From Aquarana catesbeiana (lineage: Eukaryota > Chordata > Amphibia > Anura > Ranidae), in the NCBI RefSeq assembly GCF_042186555.1, contig NC_133330.1:170287266-170351265 (forward strand): a stretch of 64,000 bases of DNA, given 5' to 3'. The position numbers were made by a program, and so were the translations under genes. Under the pieces are notes generated by a model that saw nothing but the letters and a program-made list of their open reading frames with translations, was not told where the DNA came from and did not search any database. Shown piece by piece: positions 42,667 to 52,866 of the stretch (its first letter is position 1; each line of letters opens with the position of its first letter).

Positions 42667-43692
42667 ATGGTTTCCCCTCCTGATCCCGCTCAGCTTCTGG
42701 ACCCCGGTGCCTCTTCCTCTCAGGCCGGACCTTTTTTCTCAGGGGGCAGTCCTGCACCCTTGTCTGGCATTACTGGGACTGATGGTCTGGTTCTTGAGAG
42801 GGAGAGGCTGAAATCTCTCAAGTGCGCCTCAAGAGTGATTTCGACCCTCATGAGCTTGAGGAAGTCAAGCATGAATAAAGTCTATGGGAGAATTTGGGCC
42901 ATGTTCAAATTCTCATCCTCTACGGGCAGATCATTCAGAGATCCAGATATCCAGGATATACTCAGCTTCCTTCAATCCCGCCTAGATCTGTCTCTATCCA
43001 TCAGCTCTCTCAGGGTCCAAGTCTCAGCCTTATCGGACTTCCCTGGAAGTTCTTCCGTGGGGGCGATAAGACTCAGGCCTCAAAGAAGACCAAGATTGCC
43101 CAAATGGGATCTTCCTCTTGTTCTCGACTCATTGTCTGGACTAAGTTCCATGGGATCTACCCCGCTTTCTATCAAAGACCTTTCTGCAACAGTCGCTTTC
43201 CTGGTAGCCATCACTTCGGCTAAAAGGGTTCAGAGATTGGGTCCTTGGGTCACAAAGAACCATTCTTGACTTTCTTCCCGGACAGGGTGGTCCTCATCCC
43301 TATGCTCACCCTCTGGATGTACGCAAACACCGAAGGAAAACCTGCAAGTTACTTCCTCATTTAGACACTCCGACTACCTGTTTATCCTGCACTCCGGCAC
43401 TAACAGAGGGAAGTGAGCTTCGACCAGAACAATTGCGGCCTGGATCGTCCAGTCCATCCAGCAGGCTTATAGGGCTAAGGGCTTGGCTCCTCCAGAGGCA
43501 GTGATGGCATATTCAACCAGGGGCATGGCGGCTTCGTGGGCAGCAGCCCGGCATTTGGCTCCAGACATCATCTGTAAAGCGGCCTCATGGGCCTCCATTA
43601 ATACTTTTATGTCACATTACTGCATAGAGCCTGCTTCTCTATCTTCTGTGAACTTTGGTTTAAAAATCCTGTCTGTTGAAAGGCCAACTTAA
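42667..43692 (+). pseudogene. DIRS1-like tyrosine recombinase
   Basis: The N-terminal part reads KSSMNKVYGRIWAMFKFSSS, DIQDILSFLQSRLDLSLS and LRVQVSALSDF. The catalytic domain has LVAITSAKRVQRL at about 43200-43240, where the family has SARRVSEL with the first catalytic Arg. After frameshifts, VMAYSTRGMAASWAAARHLA (43500-43560) corresponds to the HxxR box with H replaced by Y, and SINTFMSHYCIEPAS (43597-43640) carries the probable tyrosine nucleophile. A frameshift near 43250 and the His loss argue against function. It ends about 200 bp before the right inverted repeat. Confidence 0.8.
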
Positions 43693-43765
43693 ATTTCTTT
43701 TGATCAGCATACACACCTGTGTGGTCTGGCTAGTTATTTCCCACACGTAGGCTGCCATGAAGTCT

Positions 43766-43832
43766 GTCAGGAAAATGGAAAATTTATTATCAGATACTTA
43801 CCGTAATTTTCCTTTCCTGATGGACTCCTTGG
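43766..43832. repeat. Hairpin in the DIRS 3' region
   Basis: GTCTGTCAGGAAA and GGAAAATT are mirrored by AATTTTCC and TCCTGATGGAC. It may be the internal complementary region that DIRS-type elements use to circularise cDNA, since it repeats terminal sequence (ACGTAGGCTGCCATG also occurs at 43745 and 43961). Confidence 0.6.
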
Positions 43833-43887
43833 CAGATGGAGTTCCCACCCACCGGTCAAGAGTACGCTAGTTACGGAATGCAGTCTC

Positions 43888-43988
43888 TACCGGTGAGCTC
43901 AAATTTATGGGAGTGGGGTCCTATAGCATTGGAGAGGAGGCGGGGTTAACCCATACGTAGGCTGCCATGGAGTCCATCAGGAAAGGAA
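43888..43988. repeat. DIRS1-like right inverted terminal repeat
   Basis: GCTCAAATTTATGGGAG, GGCGGGGTTAACCC and GTAGGCTGCCATGGAGTC are the inverse of 30773-30862, with a few substitutions. Confidence 0.85.
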
Positions 43989-43989
43989 A

Positions 43990-45406
43990 AGTACAGTAAG
44001 CATCTGATAATACATTTTCCATTATATAAATTTAATTGCAGACAACTTTAACATTTTTGGGTGACCTGGTTTGATGCAAAAGTTGACAGAGTTTAAGGAA
44101 AGAGGTGGAAGAAGAAAGTGTTGAAACTGTTTTGTACATCGGAATTGTATTGTACCACTTAAAGTACTTTACTATAAAAATGTAGAAATAGTGTATCTAA
44201 AAAGACTGACAGTGAGGACAATCGCTTATTGCCAAAAGTAACTAAGTGTTCTTGAAATTGGGCCTGAGTTCGCAAGATGGCAGATTTCCTCCATAATTCA
44301 GGTGCTTGGCACCCCATTTTTTTCCTGTTTCAGGAATATGAATGGAGATGCTCTGCGCCAGCCTGGTCATTGCTGAAGGCCAATCGGTAGCCTTCTTATA
44401 AGCAGTTGGGAGGGGAGGTGCTGCCCAGCATGCTGGGAGATCTACTAAATATCAGAGGCACTTCCTGGCACATGAATTGTCCCCTCCAGGGTTTCACATT
44501 GCTGTTGTGACACCAGTCTTGCTTTTAGGCCTTTGTTGCCTATGAGTGTGAAGGGTTGCAGGGATCTCCCTTTCTGGGGGGCCACCGCACAATGTTGTGC
44601 TATAAGTGCCTATAGGAAGAAGACTCTGGAGGTCCCCCACTTAGAGGTGGAAAGAGGTCTTTGAGTAGAAAAGAAACACCGGAACCTTCACAGTGCTGTC
44701 CTACGCTGAGCTTCAAGTCTGAGTCACCACATGAACCTCAGATGTAAAAGAGCCATTCTAAAGATTCAGTGTGCATGGGATCATGAAAGCTAGAGAGAGA
44801 AGCCATAAGACAAGAGGCTGTGTTTGAAAAGAAACATGCAACTATCCTGTGCTCCCTTTACTCTTTATACACATGCAGGCAGATGCCTACAAGGGGTTAA
44901 CATGTTTTTCTGTGTAAGAACTTGTTTTCCCTAGCTGCGCTCATTTCCTTACATTACTTGAGCCAGCCAGGTGCAAAATGTTACAATTTTGATCTTTTTC
45001 TGTGTCCTCAGGTTGACCTGAGAGCCAGGGGTAACCAGGCTGTAAAGGTTAACATTTTTCCCACTATTTTAGCCCCGGTACCGCCCCCTACAGGCTAACC
45101 CAGATAAAAGGGGCTGGATCCAAGCCCCAAGGAAGAGTACTGGGCAAAAAAGAACAAAATGTAGCTGGTTACTCTGCTGGAGAGATCAAGCCCTTTGGGA
45201 GGTGATGGGAGCTTAATCTGGGGATCTTGAAGGGGGTTCCAAGCCTTAGGACCTTATGGACTATATGGCTGTTGATCATGGACTTACTGTCTTTATGGAT
45301 TACTGCCAATCATGGACTCTAAGTTACCTCTTGTTTATTATTGTCAAAATGGACTCTTGCCTTAAAGGGATTGCTTTATGGGCTTGCCTTCTGCATAAGG
45401 TATGCA
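43990..45406. other. Unassigned region left of the PLE inverted pair
   Basis: No transposase, RT or exon-like reading frame is convincing. GATAAAAGGGGCTGGATCC near 45103 looks like a TATA region, and AGTAAAGGACTTTTG at 46532, on the other side of the PLE insertion, looks like an LTR polyadenylation region, so this could be part of a large LTR. That is a guess. Confidence 0.4.
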
Positions 45407-45420
45407 CATTCTGTGGGATA
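45407..45420. repeat. 14-bp TSD of the PLE pair, left
   Basis: CATTCTGTGGGATA, identical to 46448-46461. Confidence 0.9.
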
Positions 45421-45598
45421 AAAAAAGGGGTAGTACTAAGTATTACCAAAAGGGCGGACTTTATAGGCTATGAAAACAATGGAGAGGAAGAATAATATAA
45501 ATGAACAAGTTTATTAGAATTTACATAACATAGAATAATCAAAAGAGATGAAAAAACATAGCATATATGCATCTGTGTTTATGTGCAGTGAGCCCCTG

Positions 45599-45638
45599 TA
45601 CGTCTACGCGTTTCGCTGTTAGGCTTCTTCAGGACACG
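45599..45638 (-). ncRNA. Hammerhead-ribozyme-like motif (left arm)
   Basis: On the minus strand: stem I GTGTC, core CTGAAGA (45626-45632), an extra A, a weak stem II GC/GC, GAAA, CGCGTA, then GACGT pairing back to stem I. Helix III would be C-G plus A-U with a GC loop, the minimal form known in PLE hammerheads. Confidence 0.65.
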
Positions 45639-46176
45639 GCGCCAAGGTTCAAACACAAAACAGATAAGAGAACATATTTTTCTATCTTAGTTTGGATTAC
45701 TTTATGATATATACCCAGAATCAGATGGGCGATGAGTTTTGAAAGTACGAATAAATAATGGTTTATTTGGCTAAGTCTGTGAGCAGGGGCAAAGGAAGCT
45801 TGTATTCCTGGTCAGAAAGAGGCCAACAAGGTTACAATAGCATCCACTATATCTGAGACATATGTGCTTAATTAGGCTTTAGCAGTACTAGTGGCTAGAT
45901 AAAGCCTGACAGCCAGTCGCTGTATGTCCACAATTAATGTAAAGAGCATGCTCCTGGGAGACAAAAAATTCCTGGACTCCTCAGGTATAGTGGACGCTTT
46001 CTGACCAGGAATACAAGCTTCCTTTGCCCCTGCTCACAGAGTTAGCCAAATAAACTGTTATTTTTTCGTACTTTCAAAACTCATCGCCCATCTGACTCTG
46101 GGTATATTTGATAATGTAATCCAAACTAAGATAGAGAAATATGTTCTCTTATCTGTTTCGTGTTTGAACCTTGGCC

Positions 46177-46214
46177 GTGTCCTGAAGAAGCTTAATGGGG
46201 AAACGCGTAGACGT
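46177..46214 (+). ncRNA. Hammerhead-ribozyme-like motif (right arm)
   Basis: GTGTC (46177-46181), CTGAAGA (46182-46188), GAAA (46200-46203), CGCGTA (46204-46209), GACGT (46210-46214). Stem I pairs with two wobbles. Stem II (GCTTAATGGG) has lost good pairing relative to the left arm, so activity is doubtful. Confidence 0.6.
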
Positions 46215-46447
46215 ACAAGAGCTCACTGCACATAAACACAGATGCATATATGCTACGTTTTTTATCTCTTTTGATTATTCTATGTTATGTAAATTCTAAT
46301 AAACTTGTTCATTTATATTACTCTTCCTCTCCATTGTTTTCATAGCCTATAAAGTCTGCCCTTTTGGTAATACTTAGTACTACCCCTTTTTTTGTATCCA
46401 GAATATTTTGGACGTGGCTATTTTAGTGCACCCCCCCCCTTTTTCCT

Positions 46448-46461
46448 CATTCTGTGGGATA
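46448..46461. repeat. 14-bp TSD of the PLE pair, right
   Basis: CATTCTGTGGGATA, identical to 45407-45420. Confidence 0.9.
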
Positions 46462-47115
46462 TTAGAAGGGCTCTGCAATTAAACTGTGTTGAGAGAGTTT
46501 CTTGAGAACTGTCATCAGCAACTACTTCAGTAAAGGACTTTTGTTTGTTTATTTGCTTTGCCTGGTCTAAAGTCTCTGAAAGGGGTGCATGCACATCGTA
46601 TCAAAAGAACAATGCTTGAAATACAACAAGGGGACTAAGTTAGAAGAGATGCAATACATGGGCCTAACACACAGAGTTCTATCCAGAGGAAGCTAATGTG
46701 CTGTAGCTAAGGGCTACAGTTCCTGTGTCACATGCAAAGCAGCCAATCAGCCGGGAGATGGGTGACATGGCATAGTGTGATGGCTACGCTCCTCATTGAG
46801 GGGGTTAAGTGCTGGGCACCGGCATTTCCCCACTCTTTGGGAGCGGACCTGTGGCACAGTTTACCTGGGGACCCAGCCTGGCATCACGGGAAAGATGTAT
46901 AAGGTACCTTGGGAGAATAAAAGTATGCGTGGAGGTTGGAGAGAAAGAGAGTATTTCTTGTTTTCCATAGCAACCATGGGATTAGTCACTGGGAGAGAGG
47001 TGATGTGAATGCTGGATTGGTGGAGACCCGTACAGGCTCTGTGGTCCCTAAATGCTGCATTGGGGAGTGGCATCCTCCAACAGAAGGAGTGTCTGAAGTG
47101 TACAAGTGTCATCTG
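46462..47115. other. Unassigned region right of the PLE pair
   Basis: Continuation of the sequence interrupted by the PLE insertion. No coding motif is recognised. Confidence 0.4.
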
Positions 47116-48345
47116 TAGGGATGAGCTTCGAGTTCGAGTCGAACTCATGTTTGACTCGAACATTGGCTGTTCGCAAGTTTGCCGAACAGCGAACAATTTG
47201 GGGTGTTCGCGACAAATTCGAATGCCGCGGAACACCCTTTAAAAGTCTATGGGAGATATCAAATGTGCTAATTTTAAAGGCTTATATGCAAGTTATTGTC
47301 ATAAAAAGTGTTTGGGGACCCGGGTCTTGCCCCAGGGGACATGGATCAATGCAAAAAAAAGTTTTAAAAACGGCCGTTTTTTCAGGAGCAGTGATTTTAA
47401 TAATGCTTAAAGTCAAACAATAAAAGTGTAATATTCCTTTAAATTTCGTAGCTGGGGGTGTCTATAGTATGCCTGTAAAGGGGCGCATGTTTCCCGTGTT
47501 TAGAACAGTCTGACAGCAAAATGACATTTCGAAGGAAAAAACCCATTTAAAACTACTCGCGACTATTGCATTGCCGACAATACACATAGAAGTTCATTGA
47601 TAAAAATGGCATGGGAATTCCCCACAGGGGAACCCCGAACCAAAATTTAAAAAAAAAAATGACGTGGGAGTCCCCCTAAATTCCATACCAGGCCCTTCAG
47701 GTCTGGTATGGATATTAAGGGGAACCCCGGCCAAAATTAAAAAAAAAAATGACGTGGGGTTCCCCCTAAATTCCATACCAGACCCTTCAGGTCTGGTGTG
47801 GATTTTAAGGGGAAACCCGCGCCAAAAAAAAAAAAAAAAACGGTGTGGGGTCCCCCCAAAAATCCATACCAGACCCTTATCCGAGCACGCAACCTGGCAG
47901 GCCACAGGAAAAGAGGGGGGGACGAGAGTGCGCCCCCCCTCCTGAACCATACCAGGCCACATGCCCTCAACATTGGGAGGGTGCTTTGGGGTAGCCCCCC
48001 AAAACACCTTGTCCCCATGTTGATGAGGAAAAGGGCCTCATCCCCACAACCCTGGCCGGTGGTTGTGGGGGTCTGCGGGCGGGGGGCTTATCGGAATCTG
48101 GAAGCCCCCTTTAACAAGGGGACCCCCAGATCCCGGCCCCCCCCTGTGTGAAATGGTAAGGGGGTACTTACCCCTACCATTTCACTAAAAAACTGTCAAA
48201 AATGTTAAAAATGACAAGAGACAGTTTTTGACAATTCCTTTATTTAAATGCTTCTTCTTTCTTCTATCTTCCTTCATCTTCTTCTTCTTCTGGCTGGGCG
48301 TTTCCCCAGGAGGATGCCCTGTGACTCCTGGGGAGACGCCCGGCC
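47116..48345. mobile_element. Foldback hAT element, left half ending in its central hairpin
   Basis: It starts TAGGGATGAGC at 47116 and follows the left arm of 55704-58723 closely (GTATGCCTGTAAAGGGGCGC, CCATACCAGACCC and the CTTCTTC tract). It ends at a 20-bp hairpin (48292-48311 with 48326-48345, two mismatches), in the position of the palindrome centre. The mirror half is missing, and no second TSD copy is found. Confidence 0.8.
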
Positions 48346-49285
48346 AGACTCTTTGTACTTCCTCCTTCCCACTTCTGGGATTAGACCGGTGCAACAACCC
48401 AGCAGCACCTGATAAAGCAGCAGAAGGAGCAGCTACAATGGTCAACCTGGAGTAGAGGCAGGAAGAGACACAGACATAAGTAACCGCCATGGGCCAATGC
48501 AGTCTCTCTCTCTGATGTCATAGAAGCTCTCTGCCAATCAGAAGCTTGACAAGGGAGCTGGCAGGGCGTGAAGAGCGGATCTACATAGAGGGAATGATGG
48601 AGAAAAAATAACAAAGAAAGAAAAGGCTTCCAGAGACCACTCCCACACCTTAAAGACATACTACTGAATGCCTGAATACTACAAACTGAAGGTGAGGGTT
48701 CTGTGAGATCACACTAGGAGACACCAGCAGCAGAAGGATACATACTCATTACATCATATAAACCAAGATCAAATAGAAGAATTACTTACAGACTATTTAT
48801 ATGTCATTACTCACCTACATTTTCTAAAACACCTTTTCATCTGATCACCTGCACTTTATTATAGCACCGAAGTGGACTATTATTACACATTTTTATGGTC
48901 ACCATTTTTATATGTATTTCTCTATGATATTATTTATGATTGATTGCACGTTTTGATTAATGATTTTAGAAGATTTCACTGTTTTTTACTCAAAAGGAGC
49001 TATTATTTATCCACGGTAATTTACTTTTTTATTCACGTTATTTATTCACGTTTATTACAGGGCGATATTCTAATATTATAATTGTAATTATCCACAGTTA
49101 TTTGAAAATCATCACTATATTGGTAAATAGCAGCGATCATTACAAATGAAAAATAGAGATCATTGATCCTAGCATTAATAGCAGCAGCAACTATTACCTG
49201 TGTCCCCCCACACTCGCATTTTAGTACGCATCTTGTACATTCACTCACACGTCTTATCATTTTTTAATATTGCGCGAAATTGATT
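48346..49285. other. Unassigned AT-rich region
   Basis: No gene seen. TTGATTGCACGTTTTGATTA and ATATTGCGCGAAATTGATTT have the flavour of PLE flanking sequence, but there is no hammerhead motif or RT. Confidence 0.4.
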
Positions 49286-49289
49286 TAAG

Positions 49290-49645
49290 TATTTATTCTT
49301 CTCTATAGGCTGAAGGAAAGAAACCTTCAGTGTGCAGCTCCTCTCTCAGCCCCCTCTTATACTCACCTAGAGCAGAAGCTCTCCCGGGTCTCTCCCTCCA
49401 ATTGCTCCTACTGGTGTCAATCACAGCCAGTGAAGAGGGAGGGGGGTGCAGGGCCAAACCACTGTCTGTGTGTCTATGAGATGCATGAATGCCCCCAAAG
49501 CAAGCAGCTTGCTTTGGGGGCACTCAGTGGGGGGAGAGGCCAGGAAAGTCAGTGGAGGACCTGAGAAGAGGAGGATTGGGGATGCTCTGTGTGTAAATAT
49601 GACAGGTTTGTTATTAAAAAAAAATCTGAACCTTTACAAACACTT
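49290..49645. repeat. Interspersed repeat shared with 29500-29860
   Basis: It contains the palindromic CAAGCAGCTTGC core, AGAGGCCAGGAAAGTCAG and GAGAAGAGGAGGATTGGGG, and ends CTTTACAAACACTTTAA. The TTAA at the end hints at a piggyBac-type MITE, but the left end is not found. Confidence 0.6.
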
Positions 49646-49733
49646 TAAATACAATAAAAAAGAGAGCGCACCAGATTGCACAAAACAGTACCACATTTAA
49701 TAAACAAAAGACAATGGTTGCATTTAAAGCAGA

Positions 49734-50114
49734 GCTTCACTCAAAAGGGGAAGTTCCGCTTTAAGTCCTTTTCCCCCTCTTCTACCTAATTTGGCATGTA
49801 TTATTTTTTTTGTAAGAGGGGTGCAGGTACCTAGTTTTGATAAGTACCTCTCCCCCTCCTCGCTTTCTTCAGGGACATGTCACAGGTCCCAGAAGACTGT
49901 GGGACCATTCACAAAACACAGCACGCCTCGCAAATGCACAGTGGGCAGCCGGCTGTGAAACCACAAGCAACACAGTCGGATGCCCACAGTTAAGATGCCG
50001 GTGTGGGGAACCCCAAAGGCTAGTAAAAAACTAGCCCGGGTGAGGATAGGGCTGGATTCATAGACAGGTATGTGTCCTATTATTAAACTGTTACAGAGTG
50101 GAGAACCGCTTTAA
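49734..50114. mobile_element. TTAA-bounded MITE
   Basis: It begins TTAAAGCAGAGCTTC and ends GAGAACCGCTTTAA, imperfect inverted ends with TTAA on both sides. It is related in style to 14286-14765. Interior noncoding; AAGTTCCGCTTTAA at 49752 is an internal repeat of the end. Confidence 0.65.
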
Positions 50115-50284
50115 AATTAGAAAATGTGATCAATAGTATATCAAAAGCTGAATTTCCCCATCAGTACCACTGAATTCTCAAACTCCACTGTGGTACCATC
50201 AGATAGAGAAGGTAATGCAGAATAAGATAACTGTCAAGAGTAGGAATGAATGTAGGATGCCAAAACCATGTACTGCCTGATGTG

Positions 50285-50522
50285 CAGGATATCAAAGATG
50301 GGACAGCTGGGTTGCACCAAAAAAAACTGTCAGCTCTGGTCAGTGATGCTGTACTAATGATCCGACATTAGTGCTGCAATCTCCCCCCACTGAGTTGTTG
50401 TGTTCTGACGGGGGGGGCATGTCTGACAGACTGACATTAACAAGGGTCGAATGTCGGCCGTTTTTGTTTTTTTTTAATCGGCCGATGTCTCCCGACATTT
50501 GGCCTGTGTGTACCCAGCTTTA
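50285..50522. repeat. Interspersed repeat, copy 3 of 3
   Basis: Inverted or rearranged relative to 1690-1975, with CTGTCAGCTCTGGT, GTACTAATGATCCGACATTA, GTTGTTGTGTTCTGACGG and a CGGCCG-containing hairpin (TCGGCCG...CGGCCGA, about 50454-50486). Confidence 0.5.
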
Positions 50523-50524
50523 AG

Positions 50525-51126
50525 GTGCTGCACAGCCAGAACAATGCCACAGAAGGTAAACACAGGCTATTGTTCTCTCAAACCATGTGATGACAAGGGA
50601 CGGCATTGACTGGGCTGCAGAAAAGGCAGAAAGCTGTAATCTCTTCACATCCTAATCCTAACCAATTTATGAATACCAGTTAATGCCTGTAAGCCAGGAC
50701 AATGTGAACATTGGAACCTGAAAAAGGAGGAGAAAAGCTCACAACTCCAATGAAAAGTGTCCATTTCAGGCTGTGCAGAAAAAAGGTCTTGCATCCCCCC
50801 AACAACATTCCACTGGAGAAGGAAAAAATCTACTATGCAGAAATATTTTTTGTAAAAGGGAGTAGGGAGAATGAAAAACACAACATAAATGGAACAAGAA
50901 TAAAACTGTAATGAATGCTGGCTAGTACTATAGGTTGACAACCACTAGATGTCCCTAAAGGACCTAATTGGTAAAAGAAGAACACTGGATGTTGGTGCAA
51001 ACTCAGTATAAAACAGTAGATGTAATATAATAAAAAATCACAGTGATATGTACCAGGGAATAAAACCGAAATAATGTTATTAAAAGTAGTATCGTTACCA
51101 CAATATATGAACTTCTGGGTCTTCAT
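50525..51126. other. Unassigned region
   Basis: No recognisable gene or element terminus. Confidence 0.4.
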
Positions 51127-51261
51127 TAGGGATGAGCCGAACACCCCCCCCCCCGGTTCGGTTCGCATCCAGAACATGCGAACGGACCGAAAGTTCACGA
51201 AAACATTCGAACACCGTTAAAGTCTATGGGATATGAACGTGAGAAAGCAAAAGTGCGAATT
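51127..51261. mobile_element. Foldback hAT element, left terminus only
   Basis: It starts TAGGGATGAGCCGAACACC and includes GTTAAAGTCTATGGGA, as in the full copies. A piggyBac-like end follows at the TTAA at 51262, so the hAT copy was interrupted there. Confidence 0.75.
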
Positions 51262-51670
51262 TTAACCACTTCAGCCCCAGAAGAATTTACCCCCTTCCTG
51301 ACCAGAGCACTTTTTGCGATTCGGCACTGCGTTGTTTAACTGACAATTGCGCTGTCGTGCGATGTGGCTCCCAAACAAATTGACGTCCTTTTTTTCCCAC
51401 AAATAGAGCTTTCTTTTGGTGGTATTTGATCACCTCTGTGGTTTTTATTTTTTGCGCTATAAACAAAAAATAGCGACAATTTTGAAAAAAACACATTTTT
51501 TTTACTTTTTGCTATAATAAATATCCCCAAAAAATAATTAAAAAAACATTTTTCCCTCAGTTTAGGCCGATACATATTCTTCTACATATTTTTGGTAGAA
51601 AAAGATCGCAATACGCGATTATTGATTGGTTTGCGCAAAAGTTATAGCATTTACAAAATAGGGGATAGTT
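51262..51670. mobile_element. piggyBac-related element, left end only
   Basis: TTAACCACTTCAGCCCC and the following ~400 bp (TCCCACAAATAGAGCTTTCT, GGTATTTGATCACCTCTG, TTTGCGCTATAAAC) match 2211-2600. No right end is present. Confidence 0.8.
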
Positions 51671-51834
51671 TTACCCTGCCTTTGGCCAATTATGGCTCTC
51701 TTTGCTGACAGTGCTGTGATTGGCTAAAGCATACGGGTCATAGTGCATGTTTGGCCAAGCATCAGCCAGTAATGCACTGCAAAGGAAAAAACACCCCCTC
51801 AGGTGGGACTTTGATGGACCATCCACTCAGTGTA

Positions 51835-52547
51835 TGTAAAAAAATATCTTTAATAATAGAATAAAATACATATGAAGTTTACACATCACAAGGGTGCATA
51901 ACAAGTATGGCCTGATAAACAAATCGAAACAAAAAACAAAAACAAACAACTGTGTACATAAACGTCATACAATGTAAATGCCCTGATGCCCGACGCGTTT
52001 CCGGTATGAAGTATTCAGATACCTTCTTCAGGGGCTGAGGGTTCGACAAATTTTTACATGTATATTGGTTCTAAAATGCAAAAAGATATTTTAGGGAATA
52101 CATACTATTGGAGTGTAAATAGTATTAAAAAGGAGACAATAAGCCATATGTACAAGATGTAATATAGTATGGATGGATAAACAAAGGGAGGGGGAGGAAA
52201 ACATGCTCAATCAATGAGTATAACCATACCCAGTTTGATGGTTCCATGTGAATAAGTAGGCATTGAGGATCAAAAGTCCATAATAATGTTGCGTGGCAGT
52301 CAGACTGTAGAAGAGTGGGCCAAATCTTAGTCGCGTAATGTCTGTAATATCTGCATGTTGAAAGAGGAAATAGGTGATAGGAAAACACGCCCAAGGCCAT
52401 TCAAAAAAGTGAATGAAAAAAGAAAGAAAAAAGTAAAAGTGAGAAACCCAGAAGTAAAGGAATCAATGGGTGAACGACAAAAATGGATTAAAATAAACGT
52501 AAGTCTATGAGTGGTGAGAAGAATAAAATGAGCAAACCATGGTCCAC
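51835..52547 (-). mobile_element. PLE 3' terminal region (outer PLE tail)
   Basis: It begins with an AT-rich TTTAATAATAGAATAAAA signal and contains a well-paired hammerhead-like motif (51982-52042). It is cut at 52548 by insertion of another PLE, whose TSD partner is at 59216. The sequence beyond 59230 therefore continues this element. Confidence 0.6.
51982..52042 (-). ncRNA. Hammerhead-ribozyme-like motif, best-paired copy
   Basis: On the minus strand: GCCC directly before core CTGAAGA (52031-52025) pairs with GGGC directly after GAAACGCGTC (cleavage expected after that C). A second helix, CCCT with AGGG, extends stem I beyond a small internal loop. Stem II is GGTAT/ATACC. An extra A follows the CTGANGA box as in the other copies. 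All invariant core bases are present. Confidence 0.75.
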
Positions 52548-52561
52548 AGTGAATATCATAG
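52548..52561. repeat. 14-bp TSD of the inner PLE, left
   Basis: AGTGAATATCATAG, identical to 59216-59229. Confidence 0.85.
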
Positions 52562-52827
52562 ACAAAAAACAAAAGGAGAGGAGCGCCGCTAAGTAGGTTG
52601 ATTTATTAACAATTGACAAATAAAAGTATCCACTTACATGTAAATATGGTATGTGCAGCAAGAGGGTACATTCCAAAGTGGGAAGGTAAGAGAACAATCA
52701 TCAATTCCCAGGGACGCCCCAAGCCTATGTCGCAATCTGATGGGAAGTCAGGACGGAACACAGTCTGTCCGTGCAGAGGAGCGGAGCAGCAACCCAGGAA
52801 GCGGCTGGTGATGTATAGTGGTGGGGA

Positions 52828-52866
52828 AGAACACAACGCGTTTCCGAGCTTGCGTAAGGTCCGTAC
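52828..52866 (-). ncRNA. Degenerate hammerhead-like motif of the inner PLE
   Basis: GGAAACGCGTT is preserved on the minus strand, but the CTGANGA box reads CTTACGC. It lies at the same relative place as the better copies. Probably inactive. Confidence 0.4.

Larger units (their letters stand above)
30773..43988 (+). mobile_element. DIRS1-like retrotransposon carrying two nested elements
   Basis: Inverted terminal repeats (30773-30862 with 43888-43988) bracket a Gag, an RT-RNase H and a tyrosine recombinase on the plus strand, the layout of DIRS1-type elements. The Gag frame is broken at 31600 by a foldback hAT (8-bp TSD) and again at 34620 by a Gypsy element (5-bp TSD). Removing the insertions on paper leaves about 4.6 kb, close to the usual size. 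A hairpin near the right end (43766-43832) could be the internal complementary region. Confidence 0.85.
45421..46447. mobile_element. PLE-type inverted terminal-repeat pair (complete insertion)
   Basis: A left arm (45421 to about 45821) and an inverted right arm (about 45996 to 46395) of about 400 bp, some 90-95 percent alike by eye, surround a 175-bp spacer. A further 52 bp lies only on the right. Each arm contains a hammerhead-like motif and an ATTCTAATAAACTTG polyadenylation-like signal, both in the same relation. The 14-bp TSD shows that the whole 1027 bp entered as one unit. There is no RT, so it moved in trans or lost its coding part. Confidence 0.8.

Noticed and set aside
45256..45495. 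A 79-codon frame starting MDYMAVDHGL
   Set aside because: No recognisable domain, and the last third crosses the TSD into the PLE insertion.
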